Shown here one piece after another: positions 14,001 through 24,352 of a stretch of 64,000 bases of DNA; positions within the stretch are counted from its first letter, which is position 1, and every line of letters starts with the position of its first letter. This DNA comes from Oopsacas minuta (taxonomy: Eukaryota > Porifera > Hexactinellida > Lyssacinosida > Leucopsacidae). Both the position numbers and the translations under genes were made by a program. The stretch lies in assembly GCA_024704765.1 (NCBI GenBank), contig JAKMXF010000312.1, positions 248,001-312,000 on the forward strand, in the 5' to 3' direction. Under the pieces are notes generated by a model. The model ran no database searches. It saw nothing but the letters and a program-made list of their open reading frames with translations, and was not told the DNA's origin.

Positions 14001-15210
14001 GACTCAGACCCGTGAGATTAACTACTCGGCAGTCATGACGTCTATAGAGCCGACTACTCCTCTGATTTCCTCAGAAGTTGTCACGGAAATAGATACCCCA
14101 ACAGCTGGAGGGTTTGACAAACGAGAGCAGAGGAACTCATCTGACTACGATTCAGACCAAGAAGGAGGGAGATTAGTTATTGATACAGATGCAGATGACG
14201 TAATAGTGGAACAAGCTCATCCTGTTACTCAAGGGGGCAGTTACACTTCTCTCCCAGACCTGGAGAGAGTGGAAGATCAGGAAGTGTTCCAATCGGATGA
14301 GACCTCTGAACTCAGTCCTGACGTACTCACTGAGCTGTCCCCCACGCAGCCGATAAGGGCACGCTTTGAAGACGCTTGGGCTTATCGGTCCTCTGAGATT
14401 GATCCCCATTGGTCTTCTGATCCCACAAGTTTCAAATTCGAGGAGTATTCCGACTTAGAACCTGACACTATAGGATTGGATGAAGGAGATGTTTTAGTTG
14501 AGAGAATAAACCGGATTAATTTCCCACGGACAGATCCGCCACCTAAGAAATTGAATCCTTTCTCCCGTATAGATACCACACTGAAGCAAAGGAATGTTGA
14601 AGTTTCTCGTCCTATCCCAATCAAACTCAAACACAAACATCCTAAAGCTTCCTTACCCATCGAAATACAACGAACCCTCAAATCCTTAGAGGGACAACAA
14701 AAACTTTCTCAAGATTTAGTCTGGAGCGACCACAAGCGGAACGGACACTCCCCACCTCCTAAAAAACATAAGAGATTCAAACCTGAGATTTCTAACATAC
14801 AAAACGGGAACAGTTTAAAAGAAGAACCTCTTGAGGACAAAGAAGCACTAAGACTACAGTATTTAGCTCAATGCAGGCCAGATCTCTACCAGCAGCATGG
14901 GATATTACCCTATCCCTCTCTCTATCATCCTCTAAGTCAGCTGCTTCTACAGAATCCCTATCTTTCCCCTCCTCTCCTCCCACCAACCGGGAAACTAATC
15001 CTACCTCCAGGAATTCAATTTCCTATTAATAAGCAGCATGAACCTATTCTCGTACAGAACCCTATGACGAGTACCATGTCACATTCATTCCCTCCCCCTC
15101 TGCTCCTCCAGGGGTCCGGTTTATACCCTATACCGTACCCAGCGGCCCCACCTCCTGATGGACCAACACAACCACACGGAAATCATCGGGGTCCAAAATC
15201 AAACACTTAG
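5037..15210 (+). CDS. NCOR1: Nuclear receptor co-repressor (NCoR/SMRT/SMRTER-type)
   Basis: Thirteen exons join in phase: 5037-5351, 5480-5680, 5833-6039, 6715-6858, 7538-7588, 8266-8325, 8394-8563, 8920-9044, 9114-9256, 9327-9434, 9678-9762, 13258-13439 and 13504-15210; 1165 codons plus TAG. Residues about 306-390 form a charged helical region like the vertebrate GPS2/TBL1-binding segment. Residues about 425-510 are the deacetylase-activating SANT1 domain ([16 protein letters not shown], then [13 protein letters not shown] and [12 protein letters not shown]). SANT2 is at about 537-597 ([20 protein letters not shown]). The long last exon is Ser/Pro rich and disordered-looking, ending in a Pro-rich tail; no clear CoRNR box was recognised. 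The family is a nuclear scaffold that activates HDAC3 and represses transcription with nuclear receptors. It is about half the vertebrate length. Intron 11 (9763-13257) hosts two antisense genes. The start and the acceptor at 8265 are my choices; a 5' exon may exist. Confidence 0.85.
9895..12359 (-). CDS. KPNA4: Importin subunit alpha, KPNA3/KPNA4 type
   Basis: Six exons in phase on the minus strand: 12359-12279, 12139-11680, 11624-11444, 11310-10976, 10586-10295 and 10108-9895; 520 codons, the usual family length. The first exon encodes the importin-beta-binding basic segment ([20 protein letters not shown], continuing [12 protein letters not shown] across the junction). Armadillo repeats follow, with the NLS-binding Trp/Asn pairs WALTNI, WALGNI, WVLSNL, WGLSYI, WTISNI and WAVTNL. 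The end [17 protein letters not shown] matches the alpha3 class rather than alpha1/2. It carries nuclear localisation cargo with importin beta. The whole gene lies in an NCoR intron on the opposite strand. Its start is about 150 bp below the TRIAP1 stop on the same strand. Intron 1 contains a small MITE. Whether it is KPNA3 or KPNA4 cannot be told. Confidence 0.93.
12172..12255. mobile_element. Small TA-flanked MITE (group B) in importin alpha intron 1
   Basis: Preceded by TA, it begins CAGTACTCTGCCTAATAGAG and ends with the near-inverse TTATTAATCAGAGTCTATTA. The GACTCTGCTTAATAGGG terminus recurs near 19357 and 39838. It fills most of the intron between 12140 and 12278. Confidence 0.6.
12509..12784 (-). 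CDS. TRIAP1: TRIAP1 / Mdm35-like mitochondrial intermembrane chaperone
   Basis: A single exon of 91 codons. It has the twin CX9C fold: [11 protein letters not shown] and, after the EKFLQGDRD segment, [11 protein letters not shown], so both pairs have nine residues between cysteines. [16 protein letters not shown] is the family signature. Known relatives bind PRELI/SLMO lipid-transfer proteins in the mitochondrial intermembrane space. The tail after residue about 65 is an acidic/basic charged extension ([17 protein letters not shown]) somewhat longer than in vertebrates. It lies just upstream of importin alpha, same strand, inside the NCoR intron. Confidence 0.92.
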   Translation of the reverse strand: MDSISDKCTELKQAYDSCFNKWLQEKFLQGDRDHDGACGELFSKYQVCLREAIKEVGLNLDDLMDDHLGTDQEKTEDPKDKEHRSDKEDKK

Positions 15211-16156
15211 AAATAGCGATCGATCTGCCTTACAATTCACTTTTTATTTTTTAATCAAATAATGCTTGTAAATATATAATTAGAGTTACCTAATGATTGC
15301 TTAGTGCTGATACTATTTTTAGAACACGGGACTTCGTGCGAATGCTATTAAATAAATAATCTTTATTCACAACAATATAGAAGCTATTTCACAACAGCAA
15401 TATCTTGACAACAGTTATACACATCAGCTATGTTGCAATTGTTCTTCTGTGAGATGAAGCCAATATTCTCAGTACCAATACTCTATTTCTTGTAACTTTA
15501 CCGTCATATGGAAGGTGTCATATATAATAACATACACATGTGATTATATAATAAAAGAGTTCAAATCTTCACGCAAGATCTCAGTACCAAACCATCTACC
15601 AACACTCTTGATTAGTTCCCCCTCGTTCTCTTACTCAACATGAAGAGAGATCACTCATGACGGACACAATCGATAAATACAATTCTTTAAGTAAATAAAC
15701 AATACATTGATTATCCCACCATATATCAAATACCATAGGGCCGTTGCTGTAGTTAGCTTATCGTCATGAGACTGTATTCCTATCAGGAGATGATGCAAAG
15801 TATACCAACGCAGATTCATGATAGATAAGCAAACAATTCCTCTCATGCCTCCTACATATAATTCTTAACTGCAGAATCAGCTGTTTAGCTTTGTAGTCAG
15901 ATACAACAGACGTAACTTGAGGAAGCCTTTATCTTCTCAAGTTGAACTTTTCGACATATTTTGGTGAGTTGATTTGTTCCTCAACTGATCCTCTCTTTAT
16001 TCTCTCTTTCTATATCTAATCAGTAACATAATATACTGGTTAACACGTAACTACCGATAAGGTGGATTGGTATGTACGATCGCCAGGAGAGCAGGTAGTG
16101 TCAGGTCCATTTTTTGTTGTTAAGCTAAACATAATTGTGTAATTAAATTAGTTAAA
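15211..16156. other. Intergenic gap NCoR-eIF3i
   Basis: Contains the NCoR 3' end and, on the minus strand, the doubtful small membrane-protein frame at 15655-15846. Otherwise nothing recognised. Confidence 0.4.
15655..15846 (-). CDS. Possible small membrane protein (doubtful)
   Basis: A 63-codon frame with ATG and TGA, encoding two hydrophobic stretches around LRWYTLHHLLIGIQ and LWYLIYGGIINVLFIYL. The composition looks protein-like, and the frame is closed upstream by TAA six codons before the ATG. No family is recognised, no splice partners were found, and it could be chance. Confidence 0.25.
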   Translation of the reverse strand: MRGIVCLSIMNLRWYTLHHLLIGIQSHDDKLTTATALWYLIYGGIINVLFIYLKNCIYRLCPS

Positions 16157-17577
16157 ATGGCTCTTATAAGAGCTCTTATGCTATTATCCCATGAGGGGCC
16201 GATATCACAGATAAAATACAACAGAGATGGAGATCTGTTGTTCTCTGTTTCTAAGACACCGCCCGCTATGGTGTGGCGGACTGACACAGGGATGAGACTC
16301 GGGACTTATGAGTTCGGTGAGAAATCAGCAATCAGCTGTTTAGATATAAACAAGGACACAACTCGTTTAGTGACTGGATCAGCTGGTAATATGATAAGAC
16401 TTTGGGATTGTGAGACAGGAGCATGTTTGCAAACAGGTGAATAATGTTATGGAATACAATAGAGGGTAATATGAACAATTTTGACTATCCGTAGATGTTC
16501 GTATTAACGAGGGTTGAACCGCTCAAGGGTGTCAAAATATCTAAAAGTTTTAGGGAGAGAGTTTCATTATACATAGAAAATACAGTAGAACTCGGATAAT
16601 TCTTACCGGGTTCTACTGTATTTGTACGTAACAGATTGATTGTATTAGTTACGACTCAGACCTCAGTGCGTACTTGTGAGTTCTCATCAGATGGTCAGAT
16701 CATATTCTACACGACAGACGCTCAGCGTAAAATTAGCCCCGAGCTAGCGATATTAACTCTCAAACAATTTGAAGGTGGAGCATTTGATTATATCGCACAG
16801 ACACACATAACTGATTCTAAGGTTACTGCGGCTACTTGGGGGCCTTTTGACCAACATATTATAACAGGTAACAAATCTATTACGTGTTATATTCTGAACA
16901 TTCCATACGTCAATTATGGTTGCTAACTAGGTCATGAGAATGGTAGTCTAAGGTTCTATCAAGCCGACAACAGCGCGAAGCGTGTACAAGTTCTAAGAAA
17001 CGAGCAAATCCACAAAGATACAGTTACAGACCTTAAAATGACAAGTGACAAATTATTCTGTCTGTCCGCATCGAAAGATTTCACCGCCAAACTGTCAACT
17101 TCAGATCGCTTAGAAAATATTAAAACTTTCAATACAGACAGACCTGTAAATGCAGCTGCGATATCATCCCTTAGGAATCACGTGATAATAGGTAAACAAT
17201 CTGATTATAGAGTTATTTACAGTAGATTATGCTTAATGAATTACGGCTGTTTATGACAGTTTTGGGAGGACAGTAGAGGTACAATTTGCCCCCTATCTCA
17301 TGGGTTTCCTTCCCTCTTTCTAGGTGGCGGACAAGAAGCGATGTGGGTGACACAGACTCACTCACACACAGGGAAGTTCGAAGCTAAAATATTCCATGTT
17401 ATCTATGAACAGGAAATAGGCAGAGTCAAGGGACATTTTGGCCCAATCAATTCGTTGGCTTTCCAGCCAGACGGTCGGGGATTCAGTTCCGGCGGAGAGG
17501 ATGGTGTTATCCGTATGCATCAGTTCCCAGAAATATATTATGACTTTGAATTTGACAGATTCAAATTCGACAGATAA
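16157..17577 (+). CDS. EIF3I: Translation initiation factor 3 subunit I
   Basis: Four exons, all separated by phase-1 introns: 16157-16436, 16649-16867, 16931-17191 and 17324-17577; 337 codons, near the family's usual 325. It is a seven-bladed WD40 propeller with the typical signatures QIKYNRDGDLLFSVSK, GSAGNMIRLWDCETG, ASKDFTAKL, FNTDRPVNAAAISS and GRVKGHFGPINSLAFQPDGR, and ends in FEFDRFKFDR. It is a core structural subunit of cytoplasmic eIF3, partnering eIF3b and eIF3g. The start MALIRALMLLSHEG is slightly longer than the usual MKPILLQGHE. Intron 1 carries a 36-bp terminal-inverted-repeat element. It converges on ARFRP1. Confidence 0.95.
16583..16618. mobile_element. Ultra-short 36-bp TA-flanked MITE in eIF3i intron 1
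   Basis: CAGTAGAACTCGG at one end and the inverse CCGGGTTCTACTG at the other, separated by only ten bases, with TA on both sides. It is essentially two pogo-type terminal repeats joined. Confidence 0.7.
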
Positions 17578-17940
17578 CAGCTGACTTGAGGAATGTATTT
17601 AGAGAAACTATTGTTCTAGAAATTGTTTGTAAATTCTTTTTTTAGAAATAAACAAATAATAACAACAATATTTGATCCGAAATACCAACGCGGTAACTAT
17701 GGAAACAGAGACATACACGTCACTAAAGCACGTTTGGGAAGTTGGTGAATATACTGCTATTATTCATGGTATGTAATTGTATAACACAGCTGTTCCCAAC
17801 TTACCTGAGCGGAGGACAGCAGATAGGTGAAAAAGGTTGAGAATCGCTGAAAATATTATGTCCCAGTGGAAGGTGCTAAAATGTAATAAATTAATAATTG
17901 AGAAATGTAACAACCAGAAAAGTACTAAAATATCAACCAA

Positions 17941-18543
17941 TCAAATCGTGTCTCTATTCCTTGGTGGTTTTATTGGATGATCAATAATAGCTCGTGTCAA
18001 CCAATCAAATCCTTTGGGTATTGCATCAGCTGATATTGCAGATATGCCTAATGCAGCGTGAATACCTGTTAGTTTCGGTAGATTTTGCAACAGCTGATCG
18101 GCTACCTCCGAGGCAGGCACCGCTCCTGGGAGGTCCTGTTTGTTAGCTAGGATTAATAGTGGGAGATTAGCTAATTGTGGTCTTTCTAACACATTCTGGA
18201 GTGCTACTCGTGACGTAGAGAAGTTGTCTTTATCAGATGCGTCTACTAACCAGATTAGGCCATGACACTCTGGAATATAGGACTCCCAAAGGGCTTGTAG
18301 TTCCTCCTGCCCTCCTAAATCCCATAGAAGGTACCTGTACTTACGAACTGTTATCTTTTCACAATTGAGCCCTACCGTTGGTGTTATTCTATCAAGGGGA
18401 ACTCCTATGTACCCCTTACAATACTCCACACGAGTTTGTTCTAAAAAAGTAGTTTTTCCTGCTTTCTCTAATCCCAAAATCAAAATACAATATTCATCCT
18501 TCTCGAATGCATATTTCCAGAATCCGTGGAGTAGAGAAAACAT
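17941..18543 (-). CDS. ARFRP1: ADP-ribosylation factor-related protein 1
   Basis: A single exon of 200 codons, the normal length. GTPase motifs in order: P-loop GLEKAGKTT (about residues 24-32), switch I threonine in ITPTVGLN, DLGGQE (about 75), NKQD (about 132-136) and SAISADA in the G5 position. The ends MFSLLHGFWKYAFEKDEYC and PPRNRDTI are ARFRP1-specific; the classical ARF myristoylated Gly2 is absent, as expected. It works at the trans-Golgi network upstream of ARL1/ARL5 recruitment. No introns. It is convergent with eIF3i, about 360 bp apart. Confidence 0.95.
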   Translation of the reverse strand: MFSLLHGFWKYAFEKDEYCILILGLEKAGKTTFLEQTRVEYCKGYIGVPLDRITPTVGLNCEKITVRKYRYLLWDLGGQEELQALWESYIPECHGLIWLVDASDKDNFSTSRVALQNVLERPQLANLPLLILANKQDLPGAVPASEVADQLLQNLPKLTGIHAALGISAISADAIPKGFDWLTRAIIDHPIKPPRNRDTI

Positions 18544-18577
18544 CTAATTCAATTACTAAAACACAAATAAATACGTA

Positions 18578-18745
18578 GAGTAACTCCTGTTATATCAAAC
18601 ACGAATCTATAGAAATACCCGCTTATATCGAGGTGTGAAATTGTACAAATATGGTCCCAAACCGTCAAAGTAGCAAATATTCCATTGGTTATATCTAAGT
18701 AATTATCAGGGTCCCCTCAGCTTTGATATGACAGGAGTTTACTTG
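18578..18745. mobile_element. Pogo-like MITE family A
   Basis: Starts near TA with GAGTAACTCCTGTTATATC and ends GATATGACAGGAGTTTACTT, an inverted terminal repeat. The interior includes AATTGTACAAATATGGTC and AACCGTCAAAGTA, shared with the copies at 36037 and 46658. It sits between ARFRP1 and the next minus-strand gene, so it may include the latter's 3' UTR. Confidence 0.75.
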
Positions 18746-18767
18746 ATAAAGATAAAAGTCTTACAAA

Positions 18768-19286
18768 TTACTTGTTATGTTTATTAATATTTACTGTATC
18801 ATCTAAAACCAGACCAATCCTACCGTTCCTCTTGTCTCCCTTTCTCCTCTGTCCTTCCCATGTCCTCGTCACACGTGGCACACTTGACACCTTACGTCTG
18901 TCACTTACGACAACTTTTAACATAATATAAACTGTAGGTATTTTCCGTATAACTTTAAAAGAACACAAACCCTCTGTCCTCGGGGTCCATTTGTCGATTA
19001 TTGTAGTTTCACTGAATTCATGAGTGACTGATAATTGTGGCAGAAGTAACTTTAACCTGTCACCTATCTCAAAACAAGTATCAATAAATTCTCCTTTCGC
19101 GTATATTAACGCGTTAGTTTCCAAGGTGTTATGAACCGTCTTTCCGTTGTCATGGTTACTGAGATAAGAATGTACAACATCAAAGTTGTTTGTTGTAACA
19201 GCAAATGTATTTGATTGATTGAAATCATGAATAGGAGATTCTATATTGTCTATCTCTTGACTGGATTGTAAAGTGTAATTGTTCAT
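18768..19286 (-). CDS. Hypothetical protein, 172 aa
   Basis: A single open exon with ATG at 19286 and a clean stop. The N-terminal half is polar and Asn rich; the middle (about residues 60-120) alternates hydrophobic residues like a beta domain (FIDTCFEIGDRLKLLLPQL, VYIMLKVVVSDRR). The C-terminus is basic (RTWEGQRRKGDKRNGR). No signal peptide or membrane segment. I do not recognise a family. The intact length and composition favour a real gene; an intron joining it to more sequence cannot be excluded. Confidence 0.5.
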   Translation of the reverse strand: MNNYTLQSSQEIDNIESPIHDFNQSNTFAVTTNNFDVVHSYLSNHDNGKTVHNTLETNALIYAKGEFIDTCFEIGDRLKLLLPQLSVTHEFSETTIIDKWTPRTEGLCSFKVIRKIPTVYIMLKVVVSDRRKVSSVPRVTRTWEGQRRKGDKRNGRIGLVLDDTVNINKHNK

Positions 19287-20624
19287 TCTAACGTGTGTTT
19301 AACCGTTTAGCTGTTTAGTTAATTACCTAATAATGAGCAAAACAAGCTAGATACACTAGACTCTGCTTAATAGTCACATAGGGACCCGAATAAGTGGAAT
19401 AAAGGTGTGTCGGATTAACCGGTAGCTCTATAAGCGGAGTCGCAGATATCGTTCTATGAATTCTTCCGAGACACAACCTTACGAGAAGAGGACACTCTGA
19501 CCTACATTTTCGAAATTTTGAGCAAATAAAATGGACTTATAGTTTCTGAGATATGGCCATGCAAAGCGGTTGAGCCACGAGCAATTGTGGCATAAATGAA
19601 ACCCTAATAGTCAGAGAATTAAAGGAGCAAGCTCCTATTTAATTGCAAACAAATTTCATTGTCACTCTGCTGGGACACTTTAGTATACTTCACAATTTAT
19701 TGGACTAATGTAAATCTGAAAGAATGAAAAGTAGGGAGCCGGAGGTGGAAGCACTTAATGCTCTGATTATAGTTGGCCCTGTGGAATCATAACAAGTATT
19801 ATACATATAATTAACATTCCATTACACCAAGTATAGAATAGATTATCTGTTGTAATACAAAACTCTTGATTAAGCCTTATAGAATTACAACAATAGGAAG
19901 GGGCAATGCCAATATGCACGTGCCACGCTTATATAAATAAATCTGTATAAACTGAAATAGAATACATTATTCGTAGCGCGCATTCCTGATCGTAGCGAAG
20001 TAAGGATTTTTGATAAGAATCCTAATGAACTCTTGAAATTTTAATCATTCGTAGAATGGTGGATGAATTTATCCAGAAAAACCCAAGATTAATGCAAAAG
20101 TGATCTAATTAGATAAACCATAATTGTAAAAAGCAAAAAATAGCATTTAAATAGGCTAAAATAACAAATTTTACACTTTGTTTTACTAGTTACTGTAAGG
20201 CTTGTTTCTCATTCGGAATTTCTTAGAAAACAGTAACGGCGGACTGTGTTCTAGTTTATTATCTAATATGTAAATATTTGACGCTTCGTATCACATTCTT
20301 TGTGAGCAGAAAACATTGAATTTCAACGATAAAATTTGGATTGTACGATTGTGAAAAATACAAATAAAATCTTTCCCGAAATGAGAGACAAAGAATGTTA
20401 CTTTACTTGAATAGATCTTTTAGTGGAGATTATTTTTGCCAAAACAGCAGGACAAATTCCATTCCATATACGCACGTGAGATTGGTAGTAAACAACAACA
20501 AAATAACAAATAGAACCTCGTTAAGCGGTCACTGATAACAGTAAATATACCCAGATTAACGAGATTCTACATATATATTCCCGTTATCATAGCACATTTT
20601 CATAATTAGGAGACAAGACAAGAT
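19287..20624. other. Intergenic gap with a MITE fragment
   Basis: About 19355-19445 carries a group-B MITE-like segment (GACTCTGCTTAATAG and, inverted, CTATAAGCGGAGTC). About 20515-20575 has a further pogo-like end (TAGAACCTCGTTAAGCGGTC with ATTAACGAGATTCTA). The rest has no recognisable gene. Confidence 0.5.
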
Positions 20625-21602
20625 ATGGCCTCAGGAAACACTCATATGGAGTTGGGGAATCTGGACAATAACAAGATATCAAAAGGAGGAATAACTACTT
20701 CATATTCTGTGATACATTTTGTCGTAGACATCGTGTTTCTTGTAATATTAATAATCGCAGGGATCATAACAGAGGCCGCGCCGCTACCGGTTGAAAGATT
20801 AGGATTCTTTTGCGATTCAGAGACGCTTAGGTTCCCATTTCTACCATCGACAATTCCAACATTGAGCTTAATATTCTTCGTATTAATACCAGCAGCGTTT
20901 ATAATCGGCCTTAGCATTCTAGAGCATTTCATATACAAATACGCACATCTAAGACTCCAAACACAGCTTCCTAGTACACCATTTCACGTCAAACTACACT
21001 GCATTTATCGTGAACTGAAGATTCCATATGGCTTATGGAAAACCATGCTTACACTGTACGCATTCATAGTAGGAATATTCCTTACACTAGTAGTGACGAA
21101 TGCTATCAAATTATCTGTGGGAGAGCTCCGTCCACATTTCTTATCAATCTGCCAACCGAATTTCACAGAATTGGAATGCAGAGATAGTTTTGGCTATGCA
21201 ACATATGTTACTAACTACACATGTTATGGAACAGATACAGAAAATATAAGAGAAGCTCGGCTATCTTTCCCGTCAGGTCATGCGTCTTTTATCGTCTATA
21301 ACATGGTGTTCTTAATGTTCTTCTTAGAACTAAAGCCTTATATCCCTAGAGGCATCCGGTCTGCTGTAACACTGCTATTTGCATTAACTGGGATGCTAGT
21401 TGCAATTACACGTCTCTATGATTACAAACACCATGCGAATGACGTAATTGGTGGCAGTATTATCGGCCTCGTGACTGCTATCTTCACCTATTTCTTTCAT
21501 CTCAGACTTAATACAGTACCTAGAAGTGTTGAGTCTCTAGAGGCTGCGAAATCAATAACCTCTGACGAAGCTCCCCCAGGAAATGCAACAAAGTCTAATT
21601 AG
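20625..21602 (+). CDS. PLPP1: Phospholipid phosphatase (PAP2 / LPP family)
   Basis: An intronless gene of 325 codons. The three catalytic motifs are present: KLSVGELRP (about residues 162-170), SFPSGHASF (about 215-223) and RLYDYKHHANDVIGG (about 262-276), with the active-site Arg, His and Asp retained. About six hydrophobic helices are visible, with the catalytic loops expected on one face. A CYGTDTENI segment before motif 2 is the extracellular loop, with an NYT glycosylation sequon just ahead. Relatives dephosphorylate LPA, S1P and phosphatidic acid at the plasma membrane or ER. The exact paralogue among PLPP1-3 cannot be assigned. Confidence 0.92.
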   Translation: MASGNTHMELGNLDNNKISKGGITTSYSVIHFVVDIVFLVILIIAGIITEAAPLPVERLGFFCDSETLRFPFLPSTIPTLSLIFFVLIPAAFIIGLSILEHFIYKYAHLRLQTQLPSTPFHVKLHCIYRELKIPYGLWKTMLTLYAFIVGIFLTLVVTNAIKLSVGELRPHFLSICQPNFTELECRDSFGYATYVTNYTCYGTDTENIREARLSFPSGHASFIVYNMVFLMFFLELKPYIPRGIRSAVTLLFALTGMLVAITRLYDYKHHANDVIGGSIIGLVTAIFTYFFHLRLNTVPRSVESLEAAKSITSDEAPPGNATKSN

Positions 21603-22211
21603 TAAATTGTGCGTGGTTATTACGATAAGTTCGTCATAATCAGAATTAATTACGCTCATATTATTCATTAGTATAATTATAACAAATTACTATATAACTC
21701 TACTTTATACCCAACCAATCCGCTTATATAAAATGTGTCCCCAACCAAGCCTTAAGCATTCAAAGTAAGATAATTAAGTTGGTTATATCGAAGTGATTAG
21801 CGCGGCCCTTTGAGATTCGATATTACGGAAGATGAGTGATAATGTAAAATAAATGAAGCTTTGAATAACAACCAAAATGCCCAAATGGAATGTGTGATGT
21901 AACTATGAATAATTATGTCTTTCTCTAAGATGAAGTTGTGGCCTGCAAAACTCTGATACTTGATTGGTCAAATGACTCTCCAAAGATTAAATGACGTCAC
22001 ATGTATTTCCATGTAACCCTATGACATCATAATATACTCATACGAGTTTACTGTACATTTTCTTATATGTGTATATAGTGTCAAAATATGATAAATAACA
22101 GTCGTCTTATTTAATAGCAGAACTAATCAAATGATCAGAAAAGTGTACACAATAAGTAAGATAAATCAACAGATAGTTAGTTAGTTAAGTTAGTTAGTAG
22201 ACAGCTGAATA
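21603..22211. other. Intergenic gap, divergent-element remnants
   Basis: About 21715-21835 has pogo-like remnants (CGCTTATATAAAATGTG and GGTTATATCGAAGTGA). PLPP and the CCCH gene are convergent here. Otherwise nothing. Confidence 0.4.
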
Positions 22212-23417
22212 TTAGCTAATCAAATCCTCAAATTGTAGAAATATGTCATCACTGTCTTGAAGGTCTGCGACGTCTACTTCGTTTTCAGAAGGTTTAGGAC
22301 TGAAATTTGCATTTAAAAGATCCTCGATCTGATCTTCGATTCTGACCTCATCACTTTGACTTCCGTTAATACTCTCACTGATTGAGCATCCGATAGATTC
22401 ACTCAACGAATTACCGAAATATGCAGTAGAATCCAAAGGTGATAGAATTGGTGACATCATAGGATCATCCATAGGTACCTCTGGGGTCACGTTCTCAACC
22501 AGGGAACTTTCTGTTTTTATTTTGAGACGCTTCATGGATGGTTTTTCTTCTAGAGGCGATGAATTGACCTGTGTGCCTATTTTTATTGGCCGTGTCCTCT
22601 TTACACCTGGAACGTTGGGTTTAGGATCTGAATTGAAAGTAATTGGAGATAATTTCCTGGGTCTGTCTTCAAAAGTTATTGGGGAAGGAGGAGATTTCAA
22701 ATTTGAGTTTTTTAGTAGTTTACTAGGACGTATTTGTGTCGGAATATGTCGTTCAGAGGTGTTAGTGTCGCTATGAGTAGTCAGAACTTTGAGGTTACTC
22801 ATAAGAGCTGAAGATGAGTGAGGATTGTAAGAGGGTTCATCGCCAGAACGTAGGTTAACAATCGGGATAGGGGCCGGCTTCTCAATAATCGGTTTGAGAG
22901 ATAATTTTAAATTTGATTTGCTTATAGAAGTATTGTATACAACTGGCTCTATGATTTTATTTGTAAACAAATTTTGTTGATTTTCAATCTGTGTCTGTTC
23001 TTGAATAGTATTCTGTTGTTGTGGGGGTATAGGTGTGTGCTTACGGATAATCGTGTTTGTTTTCTCTCCATTTGTTTGTGAGACTGATTTCTTGAGGGCC
23101 TCGGCTAGTGCTACCGGAAGCTTAGCTGTATCTCGGGGTTTCAAATGTCTGTAAGTACATTTTTTGTTCAAACATCCAGTAGGACTATTCTCGAATTTAC
23201 AAATTGGGGTGTTTGATACTTGTGGGTGTCTTTTGGGACACAGTACGAGCCGACATTTTCCAGATAGCCAATCTCTACAAGGTTCCTGTGTTACTAAGCA
23301 ATCTCTGGAATGTCTGAATTGACAATTCTCTCCATTTCTGCAATTTCCTTGAATAAAAAAGTAACAATCTTCACCAGTTTTACTCATCTCCAGTCGTCCC
23401 AGAAAGCTAGTGCTCAT
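22212..23417 (-). CDS. ZC3H11A: CCCH zinc-finger protein, ZC3H11A-like
   Basis: A single exon of 401 codons. Three tandem CCCH fingers occupy residues about 16-95: GEDCYFFIQGNCRNGENCQF, then CRDWLSGKCRLVLCPKRH, then CKFENSPTGCLNKKCTYRH. The GEDCYFF opening and finger spacing are typical of ZC3H11A, which binds RNA and associates with the TREX mRNA export complex. The rest is Ser/Pro/Thr rich and apparently disordered with an acidic C-terminus. It is much shorter than the vertebrate protein (about 800 residues). A second Met at residue 11 (MSKTGEDCYFF) may be the true start. Confidence 0.8.
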   Translation of the reverse strand: MSTSFLGRLEMSKTGEDCYFFIQGNCRNGENCQFRHSRDCLVTQEPCRDWLSGKCRLVLCPKRHPQVSNTPICKFENSPTGCLNKKCTYRHLKPRDTAKLPVALAEALKKSVSQTNGEKTNTIIRKHTPIPPQQQNTIQEQTQIENQQNLFTNKIIEPVVYNTSISKSNLKLSLKPIIEKPAPIPIVNLRSGDEPSYNPHSSSALMSNLKVLTTHSDTNTSERHIPTQIRPSKLLKNSNLKSPPSPITFEDRPRKLSPITFNSDPKPNVPGVKRTRPIKIGTQVNSSPLEEKPSMKRLKIKTESSLVENVTPEVPMDDPMMSPILSPLDSTAYFGNSLSESIGCSISESINGSQSDEVRIEDQIEDLLNANFSPKPSENEVDVADLQDSDDIFLQFEDLIS

Positions 23418-24352
23418 TCATAGAAGATTAGTAAGGAATAAATTCTATAATTTATCAAATAACCAAATTTGTAATATAACATAGCTTACCTTAGGAATGA
23501 AGTCAAAATCAAAAGTAAATATGAATAGATTCCTATTATTCGTGTGTATTTCTTCAATAAATAGCTGTAAGGATATTAGTGCTAGTTACAATGGATAGAA
23601 AGAATAAACAATAACAATTTACTAGGGATTTTTACAATGATAGTTGCTAGTATACTTCATTTTGGCGGCGTTCCAACGTGACGTAACACTATAAGGGAGA
23701 GGGGTTATGAGAAGTGTGACAGCCCTGTGCATATCCTGCCCCTTAGGGAAAGTATCATTCTAGTCGAGTGTGATTAATGAATTTCTTAGAGATACAGTAA
23801 CAATATTATTATCCCATTCAGGGACAGTTTCTACAAAACAGAGGACAGAACACTCACAATATGCTGGATCAAATAGATCACATGGTAACTGTTGTGGCGA
23901 TTTCGTCACCACTTATCAAATTCAATATTATCAACAGTTAACAGAGATGTGTTACTATTCACAGCTCTATCAACTCCAGATGTTATGTAACCCTGGTACC
24001 GCTGGACGGAAGGAGATAACTCCTAACGTCCTCGGCCAAAGGGTAGATACAGTCGATACCAGTTATAAGAACAGATTTTGCTACCCCCACGAGGTTACGG
24101 GTTCTTATAACCGGTATCCACTTTACAAATGATACTAAAATTAGAACATTCATGTAATGATTTAAAGAAAAGTCTTTCCTCAGTTCTCAATCTCTCCTGG
24201 AGGGTTTGTGATAATTAGTAAAGGTGTTAAGTAAGTAATTAAACTTAAGGTAGAATTATACTTAGTTGTTATTCATTATATAAGGAAATAGAAATAAAAT
24301 GAAAATAGGAAAATAGTAGAAAATAACAAATAATATAAATATTAGGAATAAA
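23418..24352. other. Gap with a doubtful frame and a MITE
   Basis: A plus-strand open frame runs 23770-24132, but its last 25 codons are the MITE at 24050-24123, and no family is recognised. Otherwise AT-rich. Confidence 0.4.
24050..24123. mobile_element. 74-bp TA-flanked MITE (group C)
   Basis: Starts CAGTCGATACCAGTTATAAG after TA and ends TTATAACCGGTATCCACTT before TA, an inverted repeat of about 20 bases. A related end (TTATAACCGGTATCCACTG) occurs at about 30202-30220 in a TRMT44 intron. Confidence 0.8.

Noticed and set aside
17699-17768. Possible first exon METETYTSLKHVWEVGEY ending at a GTATGT donor
   Set aside because: No downstream exon on the plus strand was found before PLPP.
17787-17849. 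hAT-like ends CAGCTGTTCCCAAC and the inverse GGTTGAGAATCGCTG
   Set aside because: Flanks (GTATAACA and AAAATATT) do not match as a target duplication, so it is a fragment at best.
23770-24132. 120-codon plus-strand frame
   Set aside because: Its C-terminal fifth is the MITE at 24050-24123, and the rest shows no family or splice partners.
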